Source of the DNA: Actinomadura sp. 6K520
Lineage (GTDB): Bacteria; Actinomycetota; Actinomycetes; Streptosporangiales; Streptosporangiaceae
Reading direction: 5' to 3'
Assembly (NCBI RefSeq): GCF_004349245.1
Contig: NZ_SMLC01000006.1
Span: 31,215-95,214 of the forward strand
Length of the DNA: 64,000 nt
Made by a program: the position numbers and the translations under genes. Every line of letters begins with the position of its first letter. Within the stretch, counting starts at the first letter, position 1. The notes under the pieces were generated by a model. That model saw only the letters and a program-made list of their open reading frames with translations, had not been told where the DNA came from and ran no database searches. Shown here piece after piece: positions 1-8,732 of the stretch.

Positions 1-3000
1 TGGCAGTGGTCCTTGGGTAGTTGCTTTGCGGCGCTGCGGATTACGTGTTCGTGGTGTGTGAAGACGATGATCTGGAATCGGTCGGCCATGGTGTCGAGGA
101 CGTGCAGGGCCGCCTCCGTGCGCTGTTCGTCGAATGTCATGAAGATGTCGTCGACGGCGATCGGGAGGGCGTTGCCTGCTGCGGCATGGCGTTCGAGGGT
201 GGCGAGGCGCAGCGCCAGGTAGAGCTGGTCGCGAGTGCCCTCGCTGAGTGCGGTGGGAGGCAGCGTTCCCGTGGACGACTTGGCGCGGATGCTCGGACGC
301 TCCTCGTCGGATAGTTCGAGCCCGGTATAGCGGCCCAGGCTCAGCTTGGCGAACATTTCCGAAGCCTGCGCCAAGACCGGTTCCTGGTCGCTGTTCCGGT
401 ATTCGTCCATGCAGGCCAGGAGGGCGACCCTCGCGGCCTCCAGGCGCAGGAATTCCTCGGCGTCTTCCGCCAGTTCGGCACAGGTCGCGGCGATGTCGGC
501 GGTGACGCGGGCGGCGTCTTCCCCGCCGTTGAGCCGGGCGAACGCATCCCGCCGCGTGGTCCGCTGTTCCAGCCAGCGGTCCCTGGTCTCCTCTAGTTCG
601 CTGATCCGCTGGTCGAGTTCGACCAGCTCAGCCGTCAGCTTATCGGCGGACGTCCCATGGCCGCGGAGCCGGGCGAGCTCTGCCCCGGACGGAAGTGCCC
701 GCTGGATGTTCGCCAGGGCGGTCGACTTCTCCCTCAGGTCGCGGGCGCGGCCCACCGCGTCCTCCATCTCGGCGATCGTGGATACGCCGAGGCGTGCGCG
801 GAAGTCCTGGAGGCGGCTCTCGATCTCCTTCAGTTCGTGCGAAGCGTCCTCGATCTGCTTATCGAGATTCGACTTGTGGTCGAGCAGGCCCTGGCGCGTG
901 CGGTCGTCGTCCCGTTGCCGCTGAAGGTCCCGTTCCAGGGTTTCGATGGCCTGGTGCCAGCCGATGGTGGACGTCGGGACGCTTCGGCCGCAGGAACGCA
1001 GCGTCTCCCGCAGCAGCCCTTCGAAGTCGGAGATCCGCTTCTCGGCCTGCCGGAGCGCGTCTTCGATCGCGGTCGCCGCGTCGACTTCGCCCGCCACCTG
1101 GAACAGGACGTTCAACTCGGTCAGAGCGGTGTCGAAGTCACGGTCCGCGGGCAGGCCGGCGTCGCCGAGGAACCGTCGCCACTGCTCCCCGTGCTCCTCA
1201 ACGTCCTTCGCCGCGCGGGTCTCGGCTGCCTCCGCATCGGCGAGTTCGGCTTCGGCGTTGTCGAGGTCGCGCTGCGCCACGGCGCGTTTCGCGGCGGCTG
1301 CGTCGTGCTCGTCGAGGCGGGCGCCGGCCGTGCTCAGGACTTCGGTGAACAGCACGGCGGCGTCGGTGGACGGCGGGGCGTCGCCGAGTCGCAGCAGGTC
1401 CTTGAGCCGGGCCGTGTGCGCTTGGAGGCGGTCGCGCTGTTCGCGGAGGTCGATGCGGACGTCCTGGAGGTCCTGCGCTTCGGTCTTGAGCCTGTCGACG
1501 GCGTCCAGGACGCCCGTTCCCCGGCCCGGTTCGGGCGACGGCGCGGGAAAACCGTCCCATAGTGCGTCCCAGGACTGCCGGGCCTGGGTCAGGTCGGTGT
1601 GCGCCTCCTCCACCGCCGCCTGGAGTTCGGGGACGGCCGATTCCAGCTCGGCGATCTCACGCTCGGTCTCGGCGCGTTTGTTCACCTCTTCCGCGTGCTG
1701 CAGCATCAGGTCGACGGTGGTGTCGGCTCGCCGCACGGCCTCTTGGAGGGGGGCTTCGGCGTCCGGGTCGTCCCGGAACCTGGTGATGAGGTCGTCTCGC
1801 AGGGCGCGGTGGGCGCGCAGGTCGTCGCGGGTCGGTGGGGCGTCGCCGGTGACGAGCCGGGCGAGCTTCCTCCGGTACGTCGCTAGGCGCCGCTGAGTCT
1901 GGTCGAGTTCAGCGGCGCGTTCGCTATGTCCCTTGTCGAGTTCGCGGTGGCCGGCCTCGGCTTCGGTGACTCGTCCTAGCTCGGGGAGCCGGAGGTTGAG
2001 GACGTCCTCGGGTGGCAACTCGGGAAGGTCGAGCCGGTTGAGGGTCTGCTGGAATCGCTGCGCGCACTTCTTCTCCGTGGCCTGGGTGCTCGTCAGCTTG
2101 TCCGGCAGGTCGTGCGGGACCGCGATGTACGCGTTCTTCAGCGGTGTGACGTCCTCGCTCGCCGGGAGTGAGCTGAGCTCCTTGCCGAGCCGTTCGCTCT
2201 TCTCCCGGTGTCGCTCGACCGTGTCCCGGGCGCGGTCGAGGGCTTCGTGGCGCTTGCGGCCCTCGTCCCTCAGGTTCTGGCCGGTCGTGCGGAGAGCGGC
2301 GGGGAGCCGGTAGAGGTGTTCGTCGGTCAGGGTCGCACGCGGATGGACGGTGCGCAGCCGCGATTCGGCTTCGTTGCGTGTTCGGGCGGCCTTCCCGGAC
2401 GACTCGTCCCGCTGCGTCACCGCATCGAGGATCGCCGTGATCTCCTTGGAGAGCCGCTCGATCGCGGCGGCGTTCGGGAGAGGGGAGCCGTCGTCGCCCG
2501 TCGTGGCGAGCCGCTGATCGATGTCCTCGACGAGCGGGGCGTTCTTCGAGCACACCGCGTGGTGGTTGCTCTGCTCCCTCAGCAGGTCGCCGAGCTGCTC
2601 GCGGATGTCGTCGGGGGCCGACGGTCCCCGTGCGGTGATCTCCGCGATCTGGTCTTCCAGGTCACGCTGCTCATCCAGGAGGGGAAGTATCCCGAGGAGC
2701 CGCTGCTTGTCCTCGCGGAGCACTTGCACGCGCTTCAGTTCCTTCTCGGCCGCCACGAGGTTGGCCCCGGCTTCGGCCGCGGCCTGTTCGGCGCCCCGAT
2801 ACTGGCCGGGCTGCAGCGTGGCTTCGCGGGCGGTCAGCCGGAGCTCTTTCAGGCGTCCCAGCGCGACGTTGATTCGCGGGTTCGTCCTTCCGCGCACCCG
2901 GAACAGGCGGTCTTGCCGACTCTCGATCGTGTCCAGGACGGCCTTCAAGCGCATCCCCGACCGCGCGGCGGCGAGCATCTGGGCCATGTCGCCTTCGCCT

Positions 3001-3410
3001 GATGAGAGCAGTTTCCCGCCTCTGCGCAGTTCGTCGCTGTTGAGGGCGAACTCGGTGGTGAAGGTGTCGCGATCGATGCCGCCGAGGAACGGGGCGAGCG
3101 CGTCCTGGCCGATCGGCGTTCCGTCGCCGTCCACGAGCGCGTCTTTGCGCTTCTTCCTGCGGACGATCTCCAGTGCCACCCCGTCGGCCGTCGAGAGGCG
3201 GGCGCCGAGCCGGGTCCGGGCGCGGTGCAGGAAAGCGTACGGGGAGTTGTGATCGATGCCGTACAGCAGTTGGTCCAGGGCGCTGAGCGCGGTGGACTTG
3301 CCGGCCTCGTTCGGGCCGTGGACCAGGTGGACGCCGGGGGCGCCCAGGTCGTGCAGGCTGTGGCCGTCGAAGGCACCGTAGGCGATGAGGTCGAGGCGTT
3401 CGATGCGCAT
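1..3410 (-). CDS. YhaN/SbcC-like SMC-type AAA ATPase (3' end outside window)
   Basis: Large SMC/Rad50-like ATPase, the predicted partner of the adjacent SbcD/YhaO-type nuclease in DNA end processing. It starts at the ATG at 3410 (MRIERLDLIAYGAFDGH), 5 bp after the stop of the nuclease gene, and is open to base 1 (about 1136 codons, last residues LPKDHC), so the C-terminus is missing. Visible motifs are Walker A GPNEAGKST near residues 31-39, a long Glu/Arg/Ala-rich coiled-coil middle, the ABC signature LSEGTRDQLYLALRLA around 195-245 and Walker B with VDDIFMTFDE around 130-160. The order (head, coiled coil, signature, Walker B) and the length fit YhaN rather than a typical hinge-bearing SbcC. 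The family link is established knowledge. A role in the neighbouring defence locus is inference from position only. Confidence 0.9.
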   Translation of the reverse strand, partial: MRIERLDLIAYGAFDGHSLHDLGAPGVHLVHGPNEAGKSTALSALDQLLYGIDHNSPYAFLHRARTRLGARLSTADGVALEIVRRKKRKDALVDGDGTPIGQDALAPFLGGIDRDTFTTEFALNSDELRRGGKLLSSGEGDMAQMLAAARSGMRLKAVLDTIESRQDRLFRVRGRTNPRINVALGRLKELRLTAREATLQPGQYRGAEQAAAEAGANLVAAEKELKRVQVLREDKQRLLGILPLLDEQRDLEDQIAEITARGPSAPDDIREQLGDLLREQSNHHAVCSKNAPLVEDIDQRLATTGDDGSPLPNAAAIERLSKEITAILDAVTQRDESSGKAARTRNEAESRLRTVHPRATLTDEHLYRLPAALRTTGQNLRDEGRKRHEALDRARDTVERHREKSERLGKELSSLPASEDVTPLKNAYIAVPHDLPDKLTSTQATEKKCAQRFQQTLNRLDLPELPPEDVLNLRLPELGRVTEAEAGHRELDKGHSERAAELDQTQRRLATYRRKLARLVTGDAPPTRDDLRAHRALRDDLITRFRDDPDAEAPLQEAVRRADTTVDLMLQHAEEVNKRAETEREIAELESAVPELQAAVEEAHTDLTQARQSWDALWDGFPAPSPEPGRGTGVLDAVDRLKTEAQDLQDVRIDLREQRDRLQAHTARLKDLLRLGDAPPSTDAAVLFTEVLSTAGARLDEHDAAAAKRAVAQRDLDNAEAELADAEAAETRAAKDVEEHGEQWRRFLGDAGLPADRDFDTALTELNVLFQVAGEVDAATAIEDALRQAEKRISDFEGLLRETLRSCGRSVPTSTIGWHQAIETLERDLQRQRDDDRTRQGLLDHKSNLDKQIEDASHELKEIESRLQDFRARLGVSTIAEMEDAVGRARDLREKSTALANIQRALPSGAELARLRGHGTSADKLTAELVELDQRISELEETRDRWLEQRTTRRDAFARLNGGEDAARVTADIAATCAELAEDAEEFLRLEAARVALLACMDEYRNSDQEPVLAQASEMFAKLSLGRYTGLELSDEERPSIRAKSSTGTLPPTALSEGTRDQLYLALRLATLERHAAAGNALPIAVDDIFMTFDEQRTEAALHVLDTMADRFQIIVFTHHEHVIRSAAKQLPKDHC

Positions 3411-3415
3411 TCCGG

Positions 3416-4651
3416 TCACCGCGCTTCCTGCAGGAGGGATTCCACGAGCTGGTAGGCGTCGTCGGCCAGGCTTCTGATCCACGCCCGGTCGTGCGGGGCG
3501 ATGCCTTCCGCCCCTCTGAGCTCGGCCGGCATCCTTCCGATGAGCGGGTGGCTGGAAAGCCGGGCCATGAGACCGTCCGGGTCGGTGCCGAGGACGGAGA
3601 GGGTGCGGCGAAGGTCGGTCAAGAGCCCGGAGACTCCCTCACCGGAGTCGCCGTCGTCGCCGGACGTGCGGACCTGGACCTTCTCCAGCCACAGGTGCGG
3701 GTAGTGCCCGGCCGCCGCCCGGAGCTCGTTGACGATCCGCTCGCGGTCCCGCCACAGCGCGGCGTGCGCGGACGTCGCCCCGGTGAGGACGACGCGGACG
3801 GCCGTCAGACGCTCCTTCGAGACCTGCTGGAAGTGCTCATGGACCAGGCTGAGCACCTGGTCCACGTCCTCGCGATCGGTGACGTCGACGTCGAGACGCT
3901 CCCACCGCGCGGTGTCCAGGTCATGGTGCTGGACCTTCTCGACCGTGAGGTCGCCATCGACGGTGACGACGAAGCAGCCCTTCGGGCCCGTCTCGCGAGC
4001 GTGCCGTCCCTGGATGTTGCCGGGGTAGACGATCCAGGGCTCGTTCCGGACGATCTGCTGCTTGTGGACGTGCCCGAGCGCCCAGTAGTCGTAGTCCCGG
4101 GCTTCGAGGTCCGCGACCGTGCAGGGCGCATACCGCTTGTGCTCGCGATAGCCGCCTTCGAGGCCCGTGTGCAGCAGGCCGACGTTGAACAGGCCGCCGT
4201 CTCGCGCCGGGTATGCGGTGACGAGGTTCTCGTCGAGGTCCCATCTGGCGAAGCCCTGGCCATGGACGGCGAGTCCGGCCTTCTCGTCCCGGACGGTTTC
4301 GGGCCTGTCCGTCGCGAACATGTGCACGTTGTCGGGAGGCCGGAGTGAACGCGTCATGAGGTTCTGCGCGTCGTGGTTCCCCGAGACCATGTACACGCGG
4401 ATGCCCGCCCGCCCGAGGCGCGCCATCTGGCCGCTGAAGTAGAGGCCGGTCTGGTAGTCCTGCCAGTCCCCGTCGTAGACGTCGCCGGCCAGGAGGACGG
4501 CGTCCACGGGCAGGTCGATCGCGAGCCGGACGAGGTTCTCCAGGGCTCTCCGAGTGGCGAGGCGCAGATCTTCTTCGGGTGCGCCCTCGTAGGCCGCGAG
4601 CCCCCGCAGCGGGCTGTCGATGTGAAGATCGGCGGCATGCAGGATCTTCAT
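3416..4651 (-). CDS. YhaO/SbcD-like DNA repair exonuclease (metallophosphoesterase)
   Basis: 411-residue calcineurin-like phosphoesterase expected to cut DNA ends as a Mre11/SbcD-type nuclease with the downstream ATPase. The N-terminus MKILHAADLHIDSPLRGL carries the first metal-binding motif DxH. LAGDVYD (GDxxD) and VSGNHDAQN (GNHD) follow, then LGHVH near residue 190 with the late histidine motif, so the two-metal site appears complete. A C-terminal capping region of about 150 residues follows, as in YhaO. The start is the ATG at 4651. The gene lies 5 bp upstream of the ATPase gene, so the two are almost certainly one operon (yhaO-yhaN order). Family assignment is secure. The exact substrate is unknown. 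Confidence 0.92.
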   Translation of the reverse strand: MKILHAADLHIDSPLRGLAAYEGAPEEDLRLATRRALENLVRLAIDLPVDAVLLAGDVYDGDWQDYQTGLYFSGQMARLGRAGIRVYMVSGNHDAQNLMTRSLRPPDNVHMFATDRPETVRDEKAGLAVHGQGFARWDLDENLVTAYPARDGGLFNVGLLHTGLEGGYREHKRYAPCTVADLEARDYDYWALGHVHKQQIVRNEPWIVYPGNIQGRHARETGPKGCFVVTVDGDLTVEKVQHHDLDTARWERLDVDVTDREDVDQVLSLVHEHFQQVSKERLTAVRVVLTGATSAHAALWRDRERIVNELRAAAGHYPHLWLEKVQVRTSGDDGDSGEGVSGLLTDLRRTLSVLGTDPDGLMARLSSHPLIGRMPAELRGAEGIAPHDRAWIRSLADDAYQLVESLLQEAR

Positions 4652-4826
4652 GGTCCCCCCGTTCGCTGGCAGCCGGAGCGCTGCGTCCAGTGATCCTGTG
4701 GCGAGGGGACTGGAGGAACGCTAGCGGGCTGTTGTGGTTTATCTGCTCAAAGTGACGAAACAGCGGTTTTGTGACGACGGAGGCCGGTCTTCCAGCAGCG
4801 CTAGACCCGCCGGCCACCCTTTCCGT
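4652..4826. other. Intergenic region upstream of the nuclease-ATPase operon
   Basis: 175 bp between the SbcD-like gene and the lipoprotein gene, clearly less GC-rich than the flanking genes near 4730-4770. It should hold the promoter of the yhaO/yhaN-like operon. I see no convincing -35/-10 pair and no palindrome. Confidence 0.35.
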
Positions 4827-5303
4827 TCAGGAGGCGACCTCCGCGCGGGCGGCCTCGTCGAACAGGGGGTTGGTCATCGCGACGCCTTTGGGGCGGAACC
4901 TGCCCTTCGCGCAGACCGTGCCCGTGGCCTTCTCGCCGGGGGCGAGTTCCGTGGTGGCGATCTGGCCCTCGTAGTCGCCGAGGGCGGTGCTGCTGTCGTG
5001 CTTGGTGTTGCCGGTGTCGGTGATGGAGAAGTAGAGCGGGTTCACCTCAAGCTGCTTCTTGGTCTGGTTGGTGACGGTGACCTTGACGCAGGACAGGGCG
5101 CCGCCGTCGCTGAGGACGCTCCGCTTCGGCTTCGTGCGCTTGGCGGTCAGCTTGATCGGGACGTTCTTGCGCTCGCCCGCGCCGCCGTCCTCGCCCGCCG
5201 CCTTGCCGGACTCGGCGGGCTGGATGGCGACCGGGTCCTCCTCCAGCTCGCAGCCGGCGGTGAGGACGGCGATCGCGGCGAGTCCGATGATCATCTTGCG
5301 CAT
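4827..5303 (-). CDS. Small lipoprotein, DUF4352-like
   Basis: 158-residue secreted lipoprotein. The N-terminus MRKMIIGLAAIAVLTAGC is a lipoprotein signal with lipobox LTAGC (lipidated Cys18), followed by a short acidic linker. The rest looks like an immunoglobulin-like DUF4352 domain: ALSCVKVTVTNQTKKQLEVN, YFSITDTGN, then ELAPGEKATGTVCAKG, with two further cysteines that could form a disulfide outside the cell. DUF4352 proteins are common actinobacterial cell-surface proteins of unknown role. It lies between DNA-processing genes with 140-175 bp gaps and need not share their function. Confidence 0.8.
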   Translation of the reverse strand: MRKMIIGLAAIAVLTAGCELEEDPVAIQPAESGKAAGEDGGAGERKNVPIKLTAKRTKPKRSVLSDGGALSCVKVTVTNQTKKQLEVNPLYFSITDTGNTKHDSSTALGDYEGQIATTELAPGEKATGTVCAKGRFRPKGVAMTNPLFDEAARAEVAS

Positions 5304-5445
5304 GGTGTGCTCCTGTTCCGGGCGCGGCGGGTCGTCGCGCCGGTCGTGGGTTTCCGGGATGGGGCGCCGCCGCCCGCCGGTGCCGGTGGTTTCGCGGACG
5401 GCGGCGCGTATCGGGGCTGCGGTGGCCGGCCCCTGTGCGGGCTGG

Positions 5446-6378
5446 TCAGCCCTCGGCCACCGCGAGGAGCTCGTGGAACTCCTCGGCGTCGATCACGGTG
5501 ATGCCGTGACCGTTGTCGCGGAGGCTCTCGGCCTTCGCGAGCTTTCCGGTCTTCTTCGCGCCGGGGGCGAGCAGGTGCGGGGGGACGTGGCCGACGACCA
5601 GCAGGTCAACGGCCTGGGTGACGTTGTCGACGGTCCGGGCCCCGAGACCGGCGATCCGGTCGGCGGCCTCGTTCCGCGTCATGCCGGGCAGTGAGCCGGT
5701 GAAGCAGACGGTGAGTCCGTAGAACGGGTTGTCGGGGCCGGCATTGGGGTTGGCGTCCGGGAACGGCTTGCGGGGCGGCGCTCCCCGGTAGAGGGAGCCC
5801 CGGCGGACACCGTCCCGGTACGAGCCCATCTGGATCTTGTGGGCGGCGAGGAGGTCGGCCAGAGCCGGGGTGCCCTGGCGCTTCAGCGCGGCGAGCATCA
5901 CGTGGGCGGCGGCCCGCGCATCGGCGCCGGCGTCGTGGTGGTGCGGCAGGTCGATGCTCAGCGCGTCGGTGAGGACCGGCAGCTTGTAGGCGAGCAGTCC
6001 GGTCCAGGTGCGCCGGGCGATCACCAGCGTGCAGGCGAACCGGAGGTCCGGGACGGGGAGGCCGCTCGCCTCGCACGCTCCGGCGAGGACTCCCATGTCG
6101 AAGGCCGCGTTGTGCGCCACGAAGGGCGTGTCGCCGACGAACTGGACGATGCGCTCCACCACCTCCGGCCAGCGGGGCGCGTCCTCGACGTCGTTCGCCG
6201 TGATGCCGTGGATGCCGACGTTGAAGGCGTCGAAATGGTCGCGTCCGTCCGGGGGCCTGATCAGCGTCGACCACTCTTCGACGATCTCCCCCTCCTTCAC
6301 CTTGGCCAGTCCGACCGAGCACGGGCTTCCCCGCAGGGAGTTCGCCGTCTCGAAGTCGATCGCCACCCAACTCGTCAT
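5446..6378 (-). CDS. DEDDh 3'-5' exonuclease with C-terminal BRCT domain
   Basis: 310-residue DnaQ-type exonuclease fused to a BRCT domain. ExoI motif AIDFET is near residue 5, ExoII AHNAAFD near 95 and ExoIII HDAGADARAAAH near 155, so all DEDDh residues are present. After a Pro-rich linker the last 90 residues (GLTVCFTGSLPGMTRNEAADRI..., LLVVGH) are a BRCT fold. I place the start at the ATG at 6378 (MTSWVAIDFET), behind GAGGAGCG at a good distance, rather than at an upstream ATG that lies inside the repeat region. It is divergent from the methylase gene and shares its promoter region, which contains three direct repeats. A role in the defence locus is plausible (DNA degradation or repair after restriction) but inferred. 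Confidence 0.9.
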   Translation of the reverse strand: MTSWVAIDFETANSLRGSPCSVGLAKVKEGEIVEEWSTLIRPPDGRDHFDAFNVGIHGITANDVEDAPRWPEVVERIVQFVGDTPFVAHNAAFDMGVLAGACEASGLPVPDLRFACTLVIARRTWTGLLAYKLPVLTDALSIDLPHHHDAGADARAAAHVMLAALKRQGTPALADLLAAHKIQMGSYRDGVRRGSLYRGAPPRKPFPDANPNAGPDNPFYGLTVCFTGSLPGMTRNEAADRIAGLGARTVDNVTQAVDLLVVGHVPPHLLAPGAKKTGKLAKAESLRDNGHGITVIDAEEFHELLAVAEG

Positions 6379-6402
6379 CAGTCGCTCCTCGCGCCGAACC
6401 GT

Positions 6403-6439
6403 TGAAAGCACTATCATGAAAGCACTCTATGAAAGCACT
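6403..6439. promoter_or_regulatory. Three direct repeats in the divergent promoter region
   Basis: The decamer TGAAAGCACT occurs three times, at 6403-6412, 6417-6426 and 6430-6439, with 14- and 13-bp periodicity, between the exonuclease and methylase genes. Each copy is followed by a short variable A/T/C stretch. On the minus strand a perfect TTGACA (-35 type) lies at 6444-6439, overlapping the last repeat, so a protein bound to the repeats would block or modulate exonuclease transcription and could also act on the methylase operon. The repeats are seen directly; the operator role is inference. Confidence 0.65.
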
Positions 6440-6508
6440 GTCAAACGAGCTCGTTCGGTTGGGTGATGTACAGTGGCGATGCTCCCGAAAGCTGGTAAGG
6501 ACGATCTG

Positions 6509-8599
6509 ATGGCATCGCAGAGCGAACAACTGACCGCCGCCGAGATCTCGCGGCTCGCCGGCGTGACACGGGCGACCGTGAGCAACTGGCGCCGGCGCCA
6601 CCCCGACTTTCCGCAGCCCAGCGGGGGGACGGAGGCCAGCCCCAGCTACGACCGGCGGCAGGTCGAGGCGTGGCTCGCCGCACGCGGCCGCCTCCCCGCG
6701 CGGTCGGCCGGCGACGACCTGCGGGCGCTCCTGCACGGCGCCGCGTCCCACGAGGTCGAAGCCGTGGCCGCGTTCACCGCGCACCTGGCCGGGCTGGACG
6801 CCGGAAAGCGCGCCGAGGCCGCAACGCTGGACGACGACGAACTGATCGCGATGCACACGGAAGCGCTCTCGACGACCGGTGCCGTCGAGCTCGGCCATTC
6901 CGACGTCCCCGCGACGCTCCTTCAAGCGGCGGCGCGGGTCACGCAGCAGGAAGGCCCGCTCGCCGTCTTCGACGTCCTCGACGAGCTCACCGAAGTGCCG
7001 ATCGGCATCCGCGGGGCGCATCCGACGCCGAACGTGCTCGCCGACCTGATGGCGGCGCTGGCGACGACCGGGGGCCCTCGCGTCCGCAGCGCCCTCGACC
7101 CGGCGTGTGGGAGCGGGCGCCTGCTCGCCGCGGTGGCCGCGGCTCTTGAGCCCGGCGCCGCCGTGCACGGCCAGGAGTACCGTCCCGTCACCGCGGCCCA
7201 GGCCAGGGCTCGGCTTACCGAGGCGGCACCCAAAGCGTCCGTGGACGTGCGGACCGGCGATAGCCTCCGCGACGACGCCTTCCCCGGCCTGCGCGCGGAC
7301 GCCGTGGTGTGCAACCCGCCCTATGGCGACCGCGACTGGGGGCACGACGACCTGGCGCTCGACGCCCGGTGGGCCTATGGCGTGCCGCCGCGATCGGAAC
7401 CGGAACTCGCCTGGGTCCAGCATGCGCTGGCGCATCTGGCCGAGGGCGGCCAGGCGGTGCTGCTGCTCCCGCCGGCGACCGCGTCACGACCGTCCGGCCG
7501 CCGGATCAGAGCCGAACTGCTCCGGCAGGGCGCACTGTGCGGGGTCATCGCCCTTCCGGCGGGCCTCTCCGTACCGCACCACATCGGGCTTCACCTGTGG
7601 ATACTCCGCAGTCCCGAGACGGATCGTCCCGGCCGCGACCTGGTCCTGCTGATGGACGCCTCCGATGAGGCGGCTTCCCCCGACCGGGGCAAGGCGTCCG
7701 AAGGCGACGAGCTCCATAGGACGATCTTCAGCGTTTGGAAGGCTTTCACCGAGCCCACCGAGCCCACCGAGTTCGCCGAGATCCCGGGGATCGCGCGTGC
7801 CGTTCCCGCGATCGACCTCCTCGATGATCTCGTCGACCTGTCACCCGCACGGCACGTCCGCTCGGCCCCGGTGATCAGTCCGGACGCGGCCCACCGCGAG
7901 GTCGCCAAGCTCATCGAACGTCTCAGGACGGACGTGACCGCACTGGCCGGTGCGACGGAGATCGGACCGCCGTCCTCGGCCGGCGACGCGAGCCGCGTGT
8001 GGCGCACCGCCACGATCGCCGACCTGGCCCGCGGCGGCGCACTCGCTCTCCACAAGACGACGCGAACCACCTCGGCCGACCCTCTGCCAGCCGACCTGGC
8101 GGACCGGCCCGTCCTCCGGGGACGCGACCTGGCCGGCGGGACGCATGCCAGTGCTGACGCGGGCGAAGCGCAGCCGGCGACCCCGTTCCTCATCGAGGCG
8201 GGGGACGTGCTGCTCACCCAGATCGTCGGCCCGCGAGGCGTCGCGGCACGTGTGGCGGGTGCGGCCGAGGCCGGGTGCCTGCTCGGTCCCAACGTCTTCC
8301 TGCTCCGCCCCGATCCCGCACGCCTGGACCCGTGGTTCCTCTCCGGGTTCGTCAGCGCGCCCGACAACGTCAGCCAGGCGACGACCGGCAGCTCCATGCA
8401 CCATCTCGTCGCATCCCGGCTGCGCGTCCCGCTGCTTCCCTTGCACGAGCAGACCGCTTACGGCCGGGCGTTCCGCAAGATCCACGAACTCCGGACCACC
8501 GCGCGGGACGCCGCCGCCCGCGCCGCCGAGACGGCCGACCTCGTAGCCGCCACCCTGAGCAGCGGTGCTCTCCTCCCTCCGGGGGCCGAGGCGCCATGA
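6509..8599 (+). CDS. N6-adenine DNA methylase with N-terminal HTH and HsdS-like tail
   Basis: About 696-residue type I-like methylase. An N-terminal helix-turn-helix (LTAAEISRLAGVTRATVSNW) reads like a MerR/phage-type wHTH. The SAM motif DPACGSGRLL is near residue 197 and catalytic NPPY (VVCNPPYGDRDW) near 268. The last 200 residues look like a target-recognition half: VWRTATIADLARGG, FLIEAGDVLLTQIVGPRGVA, and a final Ala-rich helix after LPLHEQTAYG, as in HsdS proteins. This suggests M and S functions in one chain. The start at 6509 follows AAGGACG; a GTG at 6473 is an in-frame alternative. First gene of the large plus-strand set, probably marking host DNA. A short tandem repeat near 7755 encodes EPTEPTEF. 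Confidence 0.88.
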   Translation: MASQSEQLTAAEISRLAGVTRATVSNWRRRHPDFPQPSGGTEASPSYDRRQVEAWLAARGRLPARSAGDDLRALLHGAASHEVEAVAAFTAHLAGLDAGKRAEAATLDDDELIAMHTEALSTTGAVELGHSDVPATLLQAAARVTQQEGPLAVFDVLDELTEVPIGIRGAHPTPNVLADLMAALATTGGPRVRSALDPACGSGRLLAAVAAALEPGAAVHGQEYRPVTAAQARARLTEAAPKASVDVRTGDSLRDDAFPGLRADAVVCNPPYGDRDWGHDDLALDARWAYGVPPRSEPELAWVQHALAHLAEGGQAVLLLPPATASRPSGRRIRAELLRQGALCGVIALPAGLSVPHHIGLHLWILRSPETDRPGRDLVLLMDASDEAASPDRGKASEGDELHRTIFSVWKAFTEPTEPTEFAEIPGIARAVPAIDLLDDLVDLSPARHVRSAPVISPDAAHREVAKLIERLRTDVTALAGATEIGPPSSAGDASRVWRTATIADLARGGALALHKTTRTTSADPLPADLADRPVLRGRDLAGGTHASADAGEAQPATPFLIEAGDVLLTQIVGPRGVAARVAGAAEAGCLLGPNVFLLRPDPARLDPWFLSGFVSAPDNVSQATTGSSMHHLVASRLRVPLLPLHEQTAYGRAFRKIHELRTTARDAAARAAETADLVAATLSSGALLPPGAEAP

Positions 8600-8666
8600 G
8601 GGACGGGCAATCGTCGGCACGGGCCCCTCGGTCCTCGACTCGACAACGCGGCGGGTACGTGAACGG

Positions 8667-8680
8667 GGCCGTTAACGGCC
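8667..8680. promoter_or_regulatory. 14-bp perfect palindrome upstream of the kinase-helicase gene
   Basis: GGCCGTTAACGGCC lies in the 133-bp gap between the first methylase and the giant helicase gene, about 50 bp before the GTG start. The gap and the palindrome suggest separate control of the helicase rather than simple read-through. No matching palindrome is seen elsewhere in the window. The regulator is unknown. Confidence 0.45.
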
Positions 8681-8732
8681 AAGGGGCATCGAATCGTCAT
8701 GTCATCGCACGGGCGATCGGGAAGATGAAGGT

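Noticed and set aside
5606..7435. Minus-strand open frame of 609 codons across the exonuclease start
   Set aside because: It overlaps two genes with complete catalytic motifs, would run through the divergent promoter, and its own sequence is Arg/Pro-rich noise.
7750..7775. Tandem 9-bp repeat (GAGCCCACC) in the first methylase
   Set aside because: Only two to three units within a linker, in frame; a common trait of Pro/Glu linkers.
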